Source: Candidatus Opitulatrix cubana (GTDB lineage: Bacteria > Actinomycetota > Actinomycetes > Actinomycetales > Bifidobacteriaceae). Taken from it: a DNA stretch of 7,391 nt. Below the pieces are notes generated by a model. The model saw nothing but the letters and a program-made list of their open reading frames with translations, was not told the DNA's origin and ran no database searches. Position 1 is the stretch's first letter. Each line of letters opens with the position of its first letter. The stretch lies in assembly GCA_031283665.1 (NCBI GenBank), contig JAITBJ010000049.1, forward strand, positions 1 through 7,391, read 5' to 3'. This document shows positions 1 through 6,771 of this stretch, piece after piece. Position numbers and translations under genes: made by a program.

Positions 1-317
1 ACTCGTCCATCTTCTGAATTAGTTTTATCAAAAATTGGTCTCATAATGTCACATGCATTGCGAACATCATCAGTGGTCGCTGCTCTCACAGCATCTTCCA
101 CACTTGCATTTTTGCTTGCAAGCTCTTTTAGTTGCTCATCATAAGGTCCTATTTTTGAAAGAGCCTTTTGGAAAATTGATGGGTTAGTTGTGACACCCAC
201 CACATTTAAAGTCTCGGTCAATTCTTTCAAATTTCCAGTTGTGATTCTTTCTCTATTCAAGTCATCCAACCAAATGGATACTCCTGTGTCTGATACTTTT
301 TGTGTGTTAGCGTTCAT
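1..317 (-). CDS. tal: Transaldolase, N-terminal part (cut by window edge)
   Basis: Transaldolase moves a dihydroxyacetone unit between sugar phosphates in the non-oxidative pentose phosphate pathway (sedoheptulose-7-P plus glyceraldehyde-3-P to erythrose-4-P plus fructose-6-P), in the cytoplasm. The reverse complement from the ATG at 317 is open for 105 codons to the window edge. It contains the early family motifs SIWLDDLNRERI (about residues 14-25) and GVTTNPSIFQKAL (about 41-53), typical of the longer actinobacterial and cyanobacterial Tal type. The Schiff-base lysine lies beyond the window, so catalytic competence cannot be judged. A strong ribosome binding site, AGAAAGGA (complement of 323-330), sits 5 nt before the ATG and fixes the start. 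The gene follows tkt by 24 nt on the same strand, so the two are almost certainly one operon. No separate promoter is visible in the gap. Confidence 0.93.
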   Translation of the reverse strand, partial: MNANTQKVSDTGVSIWLDDLNRERITTGNLKELTETLNVVGVTTNPSIFQKALSKIGPYDEQLKELASKNASVEDAVRAATTDDVRNACDIMRPIFDKTNSEDGR

Positions 318-341
318 AATTTTCCTTTCTATTAGTCGCTT

Positions 342-2408
342 TTACTTATTTTTCTCAATTGTTTCTATTGCTGCTGAATAAACAGCATCTGCTGTGATTC
401 CATATTTCTCAAAAAGAGCTTCAGGGTCTGCTGATTCGCCAAAATGCTCTAAGGAAATAGCAATTCCTGTATCGCCTATATATTTCAACCATGGCATAGC
501 TATTCCAGCTTCCACGCTCACTCGTGCTTTCACTGATTTTGGTAGCACACTTTCTTTATATTCATCAGTCTGCTTTTCAAACCACTCAAAGCATGGCATG
601 GAAACCACTCGTGCTTTTACATTGTCATTTTCTGCTAGCATTTTTGCTGCTTTCACAGCTAGCTGAACTTCTGAACCTGTAGCTAATAAAATCACATCAG
701 GCTCACCAGGTGTGTCTAGCAATGTGTAGCCGCCCTTTAAAGTGTTTTTTGCATCACCAAAATCTCCGCCTCTTGGAAATGTAGGAATTGTTTGACGAGT
801 TAAAATCAAACCAGATGGCGTGCTTTCTTCATCAAGAATCCCTTTCCAAGCCCAGCTGACTTCATTAGAGTCTGCAGGACGGACTATATTGAAATTAGGA
901 ATTGCTCTCATAGCTGCTAAATGCTCTACAGGCTGATGAGTTGGTCCATCCTCGCCTACCGCTATAGAATCATGACTCCAAACATATATAGATGGAATCC
1001 CCATAAGTGCTGCTAAACGGCATGCTGGTCTCATATAGTCAGCGAATTGGAAAAATGTGCCGCCGAATGCTTTTGTGCCGCCAGTCAATGTGATTCCGTT
1101 TAGAATTGCTGCCATAGCGTGTTCGCGAACTCCAAAATGAAGCACTCTTCCATAAGGTGATGTGGTCCATTTTCCAGTAGTGTTTTCTACAGGTGCAAAA
1201 CTTTTAGCGCCGTCAATCGTGGTGTTATTTGATCCTGCTAAATCTGCAGAGCCGCCCCATAATTCAGGCATAATTTCTGCAATAGCATTTATCACTTTGC
1301 CAGAGCTTGCACGAGTCGCCACACTTTCACCCTCAGGGAACACTGGCAAAACGCTTGAAACATCTGGAACTTCACGCTTTATGATTCTTTCATAAAGAGC
1401 CACTTTATCAGGATTAGCTGCTTTCCATGCTTCTAATTTTGCATTCCATTCTTTCTGTGCTTCTTCGCCTCTTTCAATTAGCTTTCTTGAATGTGCAAGA
1501 GCTTCTTCATCTACATCAAAATCTGCGTTAGGATTTAGACCAAGATTTTCTTTCAAGCCTTTTATCTCATCAGCGCCAAGTGCTGCGCCGTGTGAGGAGC
1601 CGCTATTTGTTTTAGTCGGGCATGGCCATGCAATCAGTGTCTCAAGAGAAATGATTGACGGTTTGTCGGTCACAGATTTTGCTTTCTCTATAGCACCATA
1701 TAGAGAATCAGCGTCCTCATGATATTCGCCCTCTCTCCAGTCTACTTTTTGAGTGTGCCAGCCATCAGCCTCATATCTTGCAAGCACATTTTCTGTGAAC
1801 GCTATTTTAGTGTCATCTTCAATAGTGATATGGTTATTGTCCCAAAGCACTATTAGATTTCCAAGCTTTTGCAAGCCAGCTAAAGATGCTGCTTCTTGAG
1901 AGATGCCCTCTTCTAGGCAGCCGTCGCCGGTTAAAACGAACACATTATAATCAAATGGAGATTCGCCTGCTTTTGCTTCAGGGTCTAAAAGTCCACGCTG
2001 AAATCTTTGACCATAAGCAAACCCTACAGCAGTTGCTATTCCTTGACCCAGAGGCCCAGTAGTCATTTCCACTCCAGCGGTGTGCTTATATTCAGGATGT
2101 CCTGGAGTGAGAGATCCCATAGTTCTCAACGCTTTCAAATCATCAAGCTCTAAACCAAATCCGCCTAAATAAAGTTGCAAGTATTGCGTGAGTGAAGAAT
2201 GGCCCATTGAGAGAATAAATCGGTCTCTTCCCTCCCAATTCGGATTCTTTGGATTGTGCTTCATCGCTTTTTGATATAGCAGATAAGCAGCTGGTGCTAT
2301 TGAAATAGCACTTCCTGGATGGCCGCTTTTTGCTTTTTCTACAGCATCTGCTGATATAGCCTTTGCCATTTTTATTGCTTTTAGATCTAATTCGTTTAAT
2401 ATGGACAT
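342..2408 (-). CDS. tkt: Transketolase
   Basis: This is a thiamine-diphosphate enzyme that transfers two-carbon ketol units between sugar phosphates; it is cytoplasmic and acts with transaldolase encoded just downstream. The product is 688 residues, full length for the family. Visible landmarks are GHPG at 29-32, SMGHSS at 67-72, GPLGQG at 118-123, the ThDP/Mg motif from GDGCLEEG (161-168) to LWDNN (188-192), SSHGAALG at 271-278, GGSADL at 385-390, and FGVREHAM at 425-432 with the expected catalytic Glu429. These are followed by HDSIAVGEDGPTHQP (479-493) and a C-terminal domain. AAAGAGG (complement of 2414-2420) lies 5 nt before the ATG and supports the start. An extended -10 element places the likely transcript start 24 nt upstream. 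Nothing suggests truncation. In bifidobacteria-like actinobacteria this pair also feeds the phosphoketolase shunt, but no phosphoketolase gene is in view. Confidence 0.97.
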   Translation of the reverse strand: MSILNELDLKAIKMAKAISADAVEKAKSGHPGSAISIAPAAYLLYQKAMKHNPKNPNWEGRDRFILSMGHSSLTQYLQLYLGGFGLELDDLKALRTMGSLTPGHPEYKHTAGVEMTTGPLGQGIATAVGFAYGQRFQRGLLDPEAKAGESPFDYNVFVLTGDGCLEEGISQEAASLAGLQKLGNLIVLWDNNHITIEDDTKIAFTENVLARYEADGWHTQKVDWREGEYHEDADSLYGAIEKAKSVTDKPSIISLETLIAWPCPTKTNSGSSHGAALGADEIKGLKENLGLNPNADFDVDEEALAHSRKLIERGEEAQKEWNAKLEAWKAANPDKVALYERIIKREVPDVSSVLPVFPEGESVATRASSGKVINAIAEIMPELWGGSADLAGSNNTTIDGAKSFAPVENTTGKWTTSPYGRVLHFGVREHAMAAILNGITLTGGTKAFGGTFFQFADYMRPACRLAALMGIPSIYVWSHDSIAVGEDGPTHQPVEHLAAMRAIPNFNIVRPADSNEVSWAWKGILDEESTPSGLILTRQTIPTFPRGGDFGDAKNTLKGGYTLLDTPGEPDVILLATGSEVQLAVKAAKMLAENDNVKARVVSMPCFEWFEKQTDEYKESVLPKSVKARVSVEAGIAMPWLKYIGDTGIAISLEHFGESADPEALFEKYGITADAVYSAAIETIEKNK

Positions 2409-2431
2409 AAATACCTCTTTTCTACAATTTC

Positions 2432-2447
2432 TACAAACAGTTTATCA
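2432..2447 (-). promoter_or_regulatory. Candidate tkt-tal promoter (extended -10)
   Basis: On the minus strand this reads TGATAAACTGTTTGTA: a TGn extension, the hexamer TAAACT (complement of 2439-2444), six bases, then A at 2432 as the expected transcript start. That gives a 24-nt leader containing the tkt Shine-Dalgarno site. The same 16 bases occur just before the membrane-protein gene (6771-6786), and the core TGATAAACTG also precedes putP. I see no convincing -35 hexamer, which is tolerated with an extended -10. TAAACT matches the TATAAT consensus at only 4 of 6 positions, so the call rests mainly on the recurrence and the spacing. Confidence 0.55.
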
Positions 2448-2501
2448 AAAAAATGGCTTTTTGTTAAATTATTGTTGTAATTGATGCAATTGCTGTAGCA
2501 C

Positions 2502-2516
2502 TGATAAACTGATAAT
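2502..2516 (+). promoter_or_regulatory. Candidate putP promoter, leaderless start
   Basis: TGA plus TAAACT (2505-2510) is followed by six bases and then directly by the putP ATG at 2517, so transcription would begin at the start codon. No Shine-Dalgarno sequence is present before this ATG. The element is identical in its 10-bp core to the tkt promoter on the opposite strand at 2438-2447, so the two form a widely spaced inverted pair in the divergent region. A second hexamer, GATAAT at 2511-2516, is too close to the ATG to act as its -10. Confidence 0.55.
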
Positions 2517-3956
2517 ATGCCATTTAATTTAGAAGTTCTTGTCATTTTTATCATTTATGGATTAATTATGGTGGGAATAGGTATTGCAGGATTTAGGCAA
2601 GTGTCTACATCTGGCGACTATATAATAGGGTCTCGGTCTCTTGGCACTTTTGCCGCTGCCCTATCCGCAGAAGCATCCGATATGTCGGCTTGGCTTTTTA
2701 TGGGGCTGCCCGGTGCAATTTATATAGCGGGCAGCGGCAAAGCTTGGATAGCTCTAGGCTTGATAATAGGCACAATTTTGAACTGGTCGCTTATAGCAAA
2801 ACGAATTAAAAAAGCATCATACGATGCAGGAGACTCTGTCACCATTCCGGGCTTTTTCTCAAATGCTACAAAATCAAACTCTAAAGCAGCATCAAATGCT
2901 TTACGAGTTTTGACTTCTATTGTAATTATAATTTATTTTACAATTTACACTGCTTCAGGGTTTGTGGCTGGAGGAAAGTTTTTCTCTTACACATTTGGAT
3001 TTTCTTATATACTATCTCTTTGCATCACAGCAGCAATTGTTATTATATATACATTTTTAGGAGGCTTTTTATCTATTGCATGGAATAGCGTGATTCAGGG
3101 CTCGCTTATGCTTTTTAGTGTCCTAATAGTGCCGCTTTCCGCTTTTATTATCTTAGGCGGAGCAAGCGGCGCATTCGCAGCTGCCCCAATAGCCCCTGAT
3201 TCAAATAATATGATTCTTGAAATAATTTCTTCTCTTTCCTGGGCGTTAGGCTATTTTGGAATGCCTCATATTTTAATAAAATATATGGCAGTTAAAGATG
3301 GCGTGAAAACTTCTAAACCTGCAGCCCTCGCTATTTCATGGTGCGCAATTTCCCTAGGATGTGCCGTGCTGATAGGCTCTGTAGGCAGATCATTTGTAGG
3401 AGCAAGCACATTAAACAGTGTGGACGCAGAAAAGCTTTTTTCAATAATGATAGAAAGAGTTTTTATAGCCAATCAGAATATGGTGCTCACTGCTATTGGC
3501 GGTCTTTTTCTTTGTGCTGTGCTTTCTGCAATTATGTCCACATCTGCATCACAGCTTTTAATGAGTTCATCATCTGTAAGCGTTGACATATATGGTGCTG
3601 TGATTCACGGGAAGCTCTCTGATGGGGCGAAGCTGAAAATTTCTCGTGCTGTTGTGATTGCAATTGCTTTATTTGGATTTATTATTGCACTGAATCCAAA
3701 CAATTCTGTTATGGATCTCGTGTCTAGTGCATGGGCTGGGTTTGGTGCCACATTTGGGCCACTGGTACTTTTGATTCTCTTTTGGAAAAAAGTGACTGCG
3801 CAAGGTGCTATTTTGGGAATGCTCACAGGCGCAGCCGTAGTTTTTAGCTGGCCGCTCATTCCAGTTTTGTCTGCTCTTTATTCACTTCTTCCAGCGTTTA
3901 TATTGTCCACATTAGTAAACTTTTTTGCAAGTAAGCAGACCTCAAAAAGCTATTAA
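2517..3956 (+). CDS. putP: Sodium/proline symporter (SSF family)
   Basis: This is an inner-membrane sodium:solute symporter, best matched to PutP, which couples sodium entry to proline uptake. The protein has 479 residues and is strongly hydrophobic throughout, with roughly a dozen membrane segments, close to the usual ~500 residues. Near the N-terminus, SGDYIIGSRSLGTFAAALSA leads into SDMSAW, placing Asp55, Met56, Ser57 and Trp59 at the same numbers as the sodium-site residues of E. coli PutP. SAIMSTSASQLL supplies Ser341-Thr342, matching E. coli Ser340-Thr341. Compared with E. coli, residues 52 and 58 are Glu and Ala instead of Gly, which may be ordinary family variation. The match in residue numbering supports the ATG at 2517 despite the missing Shine-Dalgarno sequence. 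No putA-like gene is adjacent. Proline as substrate is inferred from family similarity; another small solute is possible. Confidence 0.88.
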   Translation: MPFNLEVLVIFIIYGLIMVGIGIAGFRQVSTSGDYIIGSRSLGTFAAALSAEASDMSAWLFMGLPGAIYIAGSGKAWIALGLIIGTILNWSLIAKRIKKASYDAGDSVTIPGFFSNATKSNSKAASNALRVLTSIVIIIYFTIYTASGFVAGGKFFSYTFGFSYILSLCITAAIVIIYTFLGGFLSIAWNSVIQGSLMLFSVLIVPLSAFIILGGASGAFAAAPIAPDSNNMILEIISSLSWALGYFGMPHILIKYMAVKDGVKTSKPAALAISWCAISLGCAVLIGSVGRSFVGASTLNSVDAEKLFSIMIERVFIANQNMVLTAIGGLFLCAVLSAIMSTSASQLLMSSSSVSVDIYGAVIHGKLSDGAKLKISRAVVIAIALFGFIIALNPNNSVMDLVSSAWAGFGATFGPLVLLILFWKKVTAQGAILGMLTGAAVVFSWPLIPVLSALYSLLPAFILSTLVNFFASKQTSKSY

Positions 3957-4003
3957 TCATATACAGTTTTATCCAAGTCAATCCCTTATTTTCAAAAGAT
4001 GAG

Positions 4004-4018
4004 TGCTAAAATTAATGT
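4004..4018 (+). promoter_or_regulatory. Candidate promoter of the CYTH gene, leaderless start
   Basis: TGC plus TAAAAT (4007-4012) is an extended -10 with 5 of 6 consensus matches. It is followed by six bases and then the ATG at 4019. No Shine-Dalgarno sequence precedes the ATG. The arrangement repeats that before putP, the membrane-protein gene and the gcvH-like gene. No clear -35 hexamer is seen. Confidence 0.6.
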
Positions 4019-4660
4019 ATGTCTAGTGAAAAAGTTTTTGATGATTTTGAGTTTGAACGCCGTTTCTTTTGTAAAGATGTTGACAGCAAATACTTTGAGG
4101 GAGCTCAAAATCTTTTAATGATTCAGTCTTATTTTTTGTCCAATGATGGCTATTCTATAAGAGTTCGTGTTCAGGCAAAAGATGCTAATTTAAATATGAA
4201 TGAGACTCTTGATGCGCAAGAGGTTACAAAGCGTTTTGAAGATAGTTTTTCTTATGCATTTTGCACTCTAAAAGGCCCTGCAGTAGGCGGAACTCGTTAT
4301 GAGTCTGAAATGGAAATAGATGTGAATGTGGCTATTGAAATGATACGCAAAAATCCTGGAAAAGCGCTTGTGAAAAACCGATACTATGTATGGATTGCTG
4401 AAGATGGCTGGGTGATAGATGTTTTCGGTGGCAAAAATAATCCACTAATTATTGCAGAATGCGAAAGAAGCACTCCTGTGATAAATCTGAACATTCCAAA
4501 GTTTTGCACTACAGAAATTACCGATGTTAGACGCTTTGGAAATGATGCTTTAGTCAACCATCCTTATTCTTATTGGAAAGATGATTTTGAAAAAGAGCTC
4601 AAAGAAAACGGTCCTCGATTTTCAGAGCTTTTTGGCCAAAACATTTTTTTAGACGAATGA
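4019..4660 (+). CDS. CYTH-domain protein (triphosphate-tunnel enzyme family)
   Basis: CYTH (triphosphate tunnel) proteins bind or hydrolyse triphosphates in a metal-dependent beta-barrel; members include inorganic triphosphatase, thiamine triphosphatase and class IV adenylate cyclase. The 213-residue product begins with the family signature near its N-terminus, FEFERRFF (10-17, the ExExR/K variant with Glu11 and Glu13). It then shows alternating charged strand motifs: SIRVRV (46-51), TLKGP (83-87), ESEMEI (95-100), KNRYYV (119-124), WVIDVF (131-136), AECER (146-150) and the late motif EITDVRRFGNDALVNHPYS (166-184). No CHAD domain follows, so it is a stand-alone CYTH protein and a cytoplasmic enzyme is likely. 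Hydrolysis of an inorganic or nucleoside triphosphate is the reasonable expectation; the exact substrate cannot be read from the sequence. It sits 62 bp after putP but appears to have its own promoter. The coding end is overlapped by an 18-bp tandem duplication. Confidence 0.85.
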   Translation: MSSEKVFDDFEFERRFFCKDVDSKYFEGAQNLLMIQSYFLSNDGYSIRVRVQAKDANLNMNETLDAQEVTKRFEDSFSYAFCTLKGPAVGGTRYESEMEIDVNVAIEMIRKNPGKALVKNRYYVWIAEDGWVIDVFGGKNNPLIIAECERSTPVINLNIPKFCTTEITDVRRFGNDALVNHPYSYWKDDFEKELKENGPRFSELFGQNIFLDE

Positions 4661-4690
4661 TACTTTTTAGATGAATGACACTTTTTGGAT
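4652..4690. repeat. 18-bp tandem duplication spanning the CYTH stop codon
   Basis: GACGAATGATACTTTTTA (4652-4669) is followed immediately by GATGAATGACACTTTTTG (4670-4687), with GAT beginning a third copy. The copies differ at 3 of 18 positions. The first copy encodes the last two residues (Asp-Glu) and the TGA stop of the CYTH gene; the second lies wholly in the intergenic space. It looks like local slippage duplication, with transition changes since. Confidence 0.8.
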
Positions 4691-4718
4691 GTTCAGTGTT
4701 TGAGTAGATGTGAATTAT

Positions 4719-4723
4719 AGGAG
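4719..4723 (+). promoter_or_regulatory. Ribosome binding site of the response regulator
   Basis: AGGAG lies 6 nt before the ATG at 4730 and decides that start. It is one of only three clear Shine-Dalgarno sites in the window, with those of tkt and tal. Its presence suggests the regulator is translated from a longer transcript, either its own or one continuing from the CYTH gene 69 bp upstream. Confidence 0.8.
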
Positions 4724-4729
4724 CTGAAA

Positions 4730-5428
4730 ATGAGCGATAGAGAATACAAAGTGCTAATTGTGGAAGATGAAAAAATTATTGCTTCTGCTCTTGCATCAAG
4801 ATTGCAAAATCAAGGTTTGTCTACTCGCATTGTTTCGGATGGGAATCAAGCTATGGACCAAGTCCGCGATTTTTTGCCTGATTTAGTAATTTTGGATTTA
4901 ATGCTGCCAGGAAAAGATGGCATTGTGATTGCAAAAGAAATTAGAGAAAGTGATATTTCCACTTCAATTTTGATGCTCACAGCACGAGATGATGAGGCTG
5001 ATATGCTCACAGGCTTTTCTGTGGGCGCTGATGATTATGTAACAAAACCTTTTTCACCTCGTGAGCTGATGGCAAGAGTAAACGCCATTTTGAGGCGCAC
5101 TGATAAATCTTCTTCCGAGCAGGGCGCTAAAAACCATCAAGAAATTATTGAAGTTGGCAATTTATATATGAACTCGGCAGAAGTAAAAGCTGTTTATAAT
5201 GGAAAAGAGCTTTATTTAACTCCTACAGAGTTTGAGCTGCTTAGCCTTTTAGCATCAAATCAAAAAAAAGTGTTTAGCAGGTCTCAATTGCTAAAAGCTG
5301 TTTGGGATTGGGAAAATGCTCACGAAACGCGCACTGTAGATTCACATGTGAAATCTATTCGTAAAAAATCAGGAGACCCAAAAATTATAAAAACTCATCA
5401 CGGTTATGGATACTCTTTTAGCGGTTAG
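4730..5428 (+). CDS. Two-component response regulator, OmpR/PhoB family
   Basis: This is a cytoplasmic DNA-binding regulator activated by phosphoryl transfer from a histidine kinase. In the receiver domain (about 1-120), acidic residues Glu12-Asp13, phospho-acceptor Asp56 (in VILDLMLPGKDG), Thr84 (LMLTARD) and Lys106 (VTKPFSP) are all in place. A linker around 121-138 precedes a winged-helix effector domain (about 140-231) with LTPTEFELLSLLA, SRSQLLKAVW and RTVDSHVKSIRKK, ending in the HHGYGYSF hairpin. The length of 232 residues is standard. It is followed after a TAG stop by a histidine kinase in the same reading frame, which should be its partner. Target genes and signal are unknown. The closest general resemblance is to the PhoB/BaeR-like branch, which is not specific enough for a symbol. 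Confidence 0.95.
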   Translation: MSDREYKVLIVEDEKIIASALASRLQNQGLSTRIVSDGNQAMDQVRDFLPDLVILDLMLPGKDGIVIAKEIRESDISTSILMLTARDDEADMLTGFSVGADDYVTKPFSPRELMARVNAILRRTDKSSSEQGAKNHQEIIEVGNLYMNSAEVKAVYNGKELYLTPTEFELLSLLASNQKKVFSRSQLLKAVWDWENAHETRTVDSHVKSIRKKSGDPKIIKTHHGYGYSFSG

Positions 5429-5431
5429 CTT

Positions 5432-6142
5432 TTGTTGATAAATAAAATGCGACACAGAAGTTTTGCAAAGTCAAAATTGCTTCAAAAGGAGCTAATTTCA
5501 AATGTTTCTCATGAATTGAGAACCCCCGTTTCCATACTTAAAGCTCAATTAGAAAATCTTGCTGATGGCATAGATAAACCAAGTTCGGCCCTGTTTGAGC
5601 AAATGGTTAACACAGTAGATGAAATGTCAGATCTAATTGAATTTTTTCTAGGGCTTTCACGGTTGCAAGTAAATAAACAGAAGCTAAATCTTTCTAGTTT
5701 CTCTCTTGGCGATTATTTGGAAGAATGTGTTGACAAATTGACTAATTTATCAAATGCGAAAGGTTTGCAATTTATAATTGACATCAATCCTGAAAATATG
5801 GAAATTGTAGCAGATAAAAACCGCTTCCGTCAAATTGTAATAAATCTTGTAACTAATGCTATAGAGCATTCAAACACGTCCGAAAAAGTGATTATTCAAG
5901 GGTTTCAAAACAAGAAAAATAATGTGATTCGGTTTATAGATTTTGGAGTAGGCATACCTAAAAAAGACTCTAAACGCCTATTTGAGCGGTTTGAGCAGGG
6001 AAACATAACTACCGGCGGAGGAACGGGCTTAGGGTTAGCAATTGCTCAATGGGTGGCGCAAATGCATAAAGGAGATATTGAACTTCTTGATTCAGATAAA
6101 GGGTCTATTTTTGAATTGACCTTTCCAAAAAATTTATCTTAA
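5432..6142 (+). CDS. Short soluble histidine kinase without sensor domain
   Basis: This is a sensor-kinase catalytic core that should phosphorylate the adjacent response regulator. Counting from TTG at 5432, the H-box is ISNVSHELRTP with His27. The dimerisation helices run to about residue 85. The ATPase domain shows the N-box INLVTNAIEHS (137-147), G1 DFGVGIP (170-176), the F-box FERFEQ (184-189) and G2 GGGTGLGLAI (195-204). All catalytic boxes are intact. The protein has only 236 residues and lacks the transmembrane segments, extracytoplasmic sensor and HAMP domain usual for this class, so it should be cytoplasmic. The start is unclear: TTG 5432, TTG 5435 and ATG 5447 are possible and none has a Shine-Dalgarno sequence, which suggests translational coupling to the regulator ending 3 nt earlier. 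The frame is continuous with the regulator across TAG 5426-5428. It may be an N-terminally deleted kinase, a genuinely soluble one, or half of a split or readthrough hybrid. Confidence 0.85.
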   Translation: MLINKMRHRSFAKSKLLQKELISNVSHELRTPVSILKAQLENLADGIDKPSSALFEQMVNTVDEMSDLIEFFLGLSRLQVNKQKLNLSSFSLGDYLEECVDKLTNLSNAKGLQFIIDINPENMEIVADKNRFRQIVINLVTNAIEHSNTSEKVIIQGFQNKKNNVIRFIDFGVGIPKKDSKRLFERFEQGNITTGGGTGLGLAIAQWVAQMHKGDIELLDSDKGSIFELTFPKNLS

Positions 6143-6170
6143 ATTGGAATTGGTTTTATTTTACAGTTCT

Positions 6171-6204
6171 TTTTACTCGCTAGAGCCTTTTATTCGCTAG
6201 AGCC
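6171..6204. repeat. 17-bp tandem duplication spanning a stop codon
   Basis: TTTTACTCGCTAGAGCC (6171-6187) is followed directly by TTTTATTCGCTAGAGCC (6188-6204), with one mismatch in 17. The right-hand copy contains the last codons and the TAA stop (complement of 6190-6192) of the minus-strand membrane-protein gene; the left copy lies in the gap before the histidine kinase end. The unit is not a multiple of three, so the outer copy is out of frame. Confidence 0.85.
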
Positions 6205-6771
6205 GGCCATATTTTCCACTTTCCAATCAGGAAAAAATAGCAAATATGTGCCAGTCTTTTTGAGTGTGATTATAAAATTATTTTCGCCCATATCTTTTAT
6301 ATCTACTTTGCATGTGACCTCTACCGTGTCTCCATTGTAATTTGTAGATTGCACTGTTACATTTCCGAACACTCCTTTTAGACTAGCCACTGTGTCAGCA
6401 GGTGGCACAATAGTGTCTTTTGTAGTTGATGCACTATCTATCATTTTATTTATCTGATTTATATCTCCTGAGCTCAAAGCAGCAAAATACTTTGTAGACA
6501 CTCTATCAACTGTTGGAATGTTTACAACTGCAAAACCTAGTCCGATTCCAAGCGCTATAGCTGCTAAACCGCATCCAATTGCTATAAGCAGTTTTGTAAG
6601 CGGTTTCATTTTTTTAGTTTCTTTTTTTGCGAGTTCTCTCTCTTTCACTTTTACTCGGTGGTCATTTTTGTTCACGACCACTTTTTTAGATTTTTTTGGA
6701 TCAATAACTATTTCAGTATTATTAGTATCTATTTCTAAATTAGTTTTATCTTTGGTTTTTTCAACAGCCAT
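6190..6771 (-). CDS. Single-pass membrane protein with small extracytoplasmic domain
   Basis: I do not recognise a named gene. The 193-residue product has a highly charged, lysine-rich N-terminal region (1-58) without an export signal, one hydrophobic segment (about 60-83, LLIAIGCGLA and onward), and a C-terminal domain of about 110 residues. By the positive-inside rule the C-terminus should lie outside the cytoplasm. That domain begins with a helix reading VSTKYFAALSSGDINQINKMI and continues with alternating strands, ending LLFFPDWKVENM. This layout resembles the NTF2-like or DUF4878-type domains on actinobacterial membrane proteins and lipoproteins, where a 'YF.AL..GD' helix is followed by a curved sheet; that assignment is a guess from pattern. 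It converges on the histidine kinase gene, with 47 bp between the stops. The ATG at 6771 lacks a Shine-Dalgarno site but lies 6 nt after a -10-like element. A role as envelope partner for the two-component pair cannot be shown. Confidence 0.8.
   Translation of the reverse strand: MAVEKTKDKTNLEIDTNNTEIVIDPKKSKKVVVNKNDHRVKVKERELAKKETKKMKPLTKLLIAIGCGLAAIALGIGLGFAVVNIPTVDRVSTKYFAALSSGDINQINKMIDSASTTKDTIVPPADTVASLKGVFGNVTVQSTNYNGDTVEVTCKVDIKDMGENNFIITLKKTGTYLLFFPDWKVENMAGSSE

Noticed and set aside
190..666. Plus-strand open frames at 190-381 and 394-666
   Set aside because: They lie antisense over tal/tkt, have no ribosome binding site, and their translations show no family pattern; they are shadows of strongly conserved genes.
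1162..1395. Plus-strand open frame inside tkt
   Set aside because: It is antisense to conserved transketolase sequence (including GGSADL), and its product has no recognisable features.
3266..3859. Several short open frames on both strands within putP (3266-3472, 3338-3586, 3605-3859)
   Set aside because: All overlap the intact symporter gene in other frames, without start signals or family resemblance.
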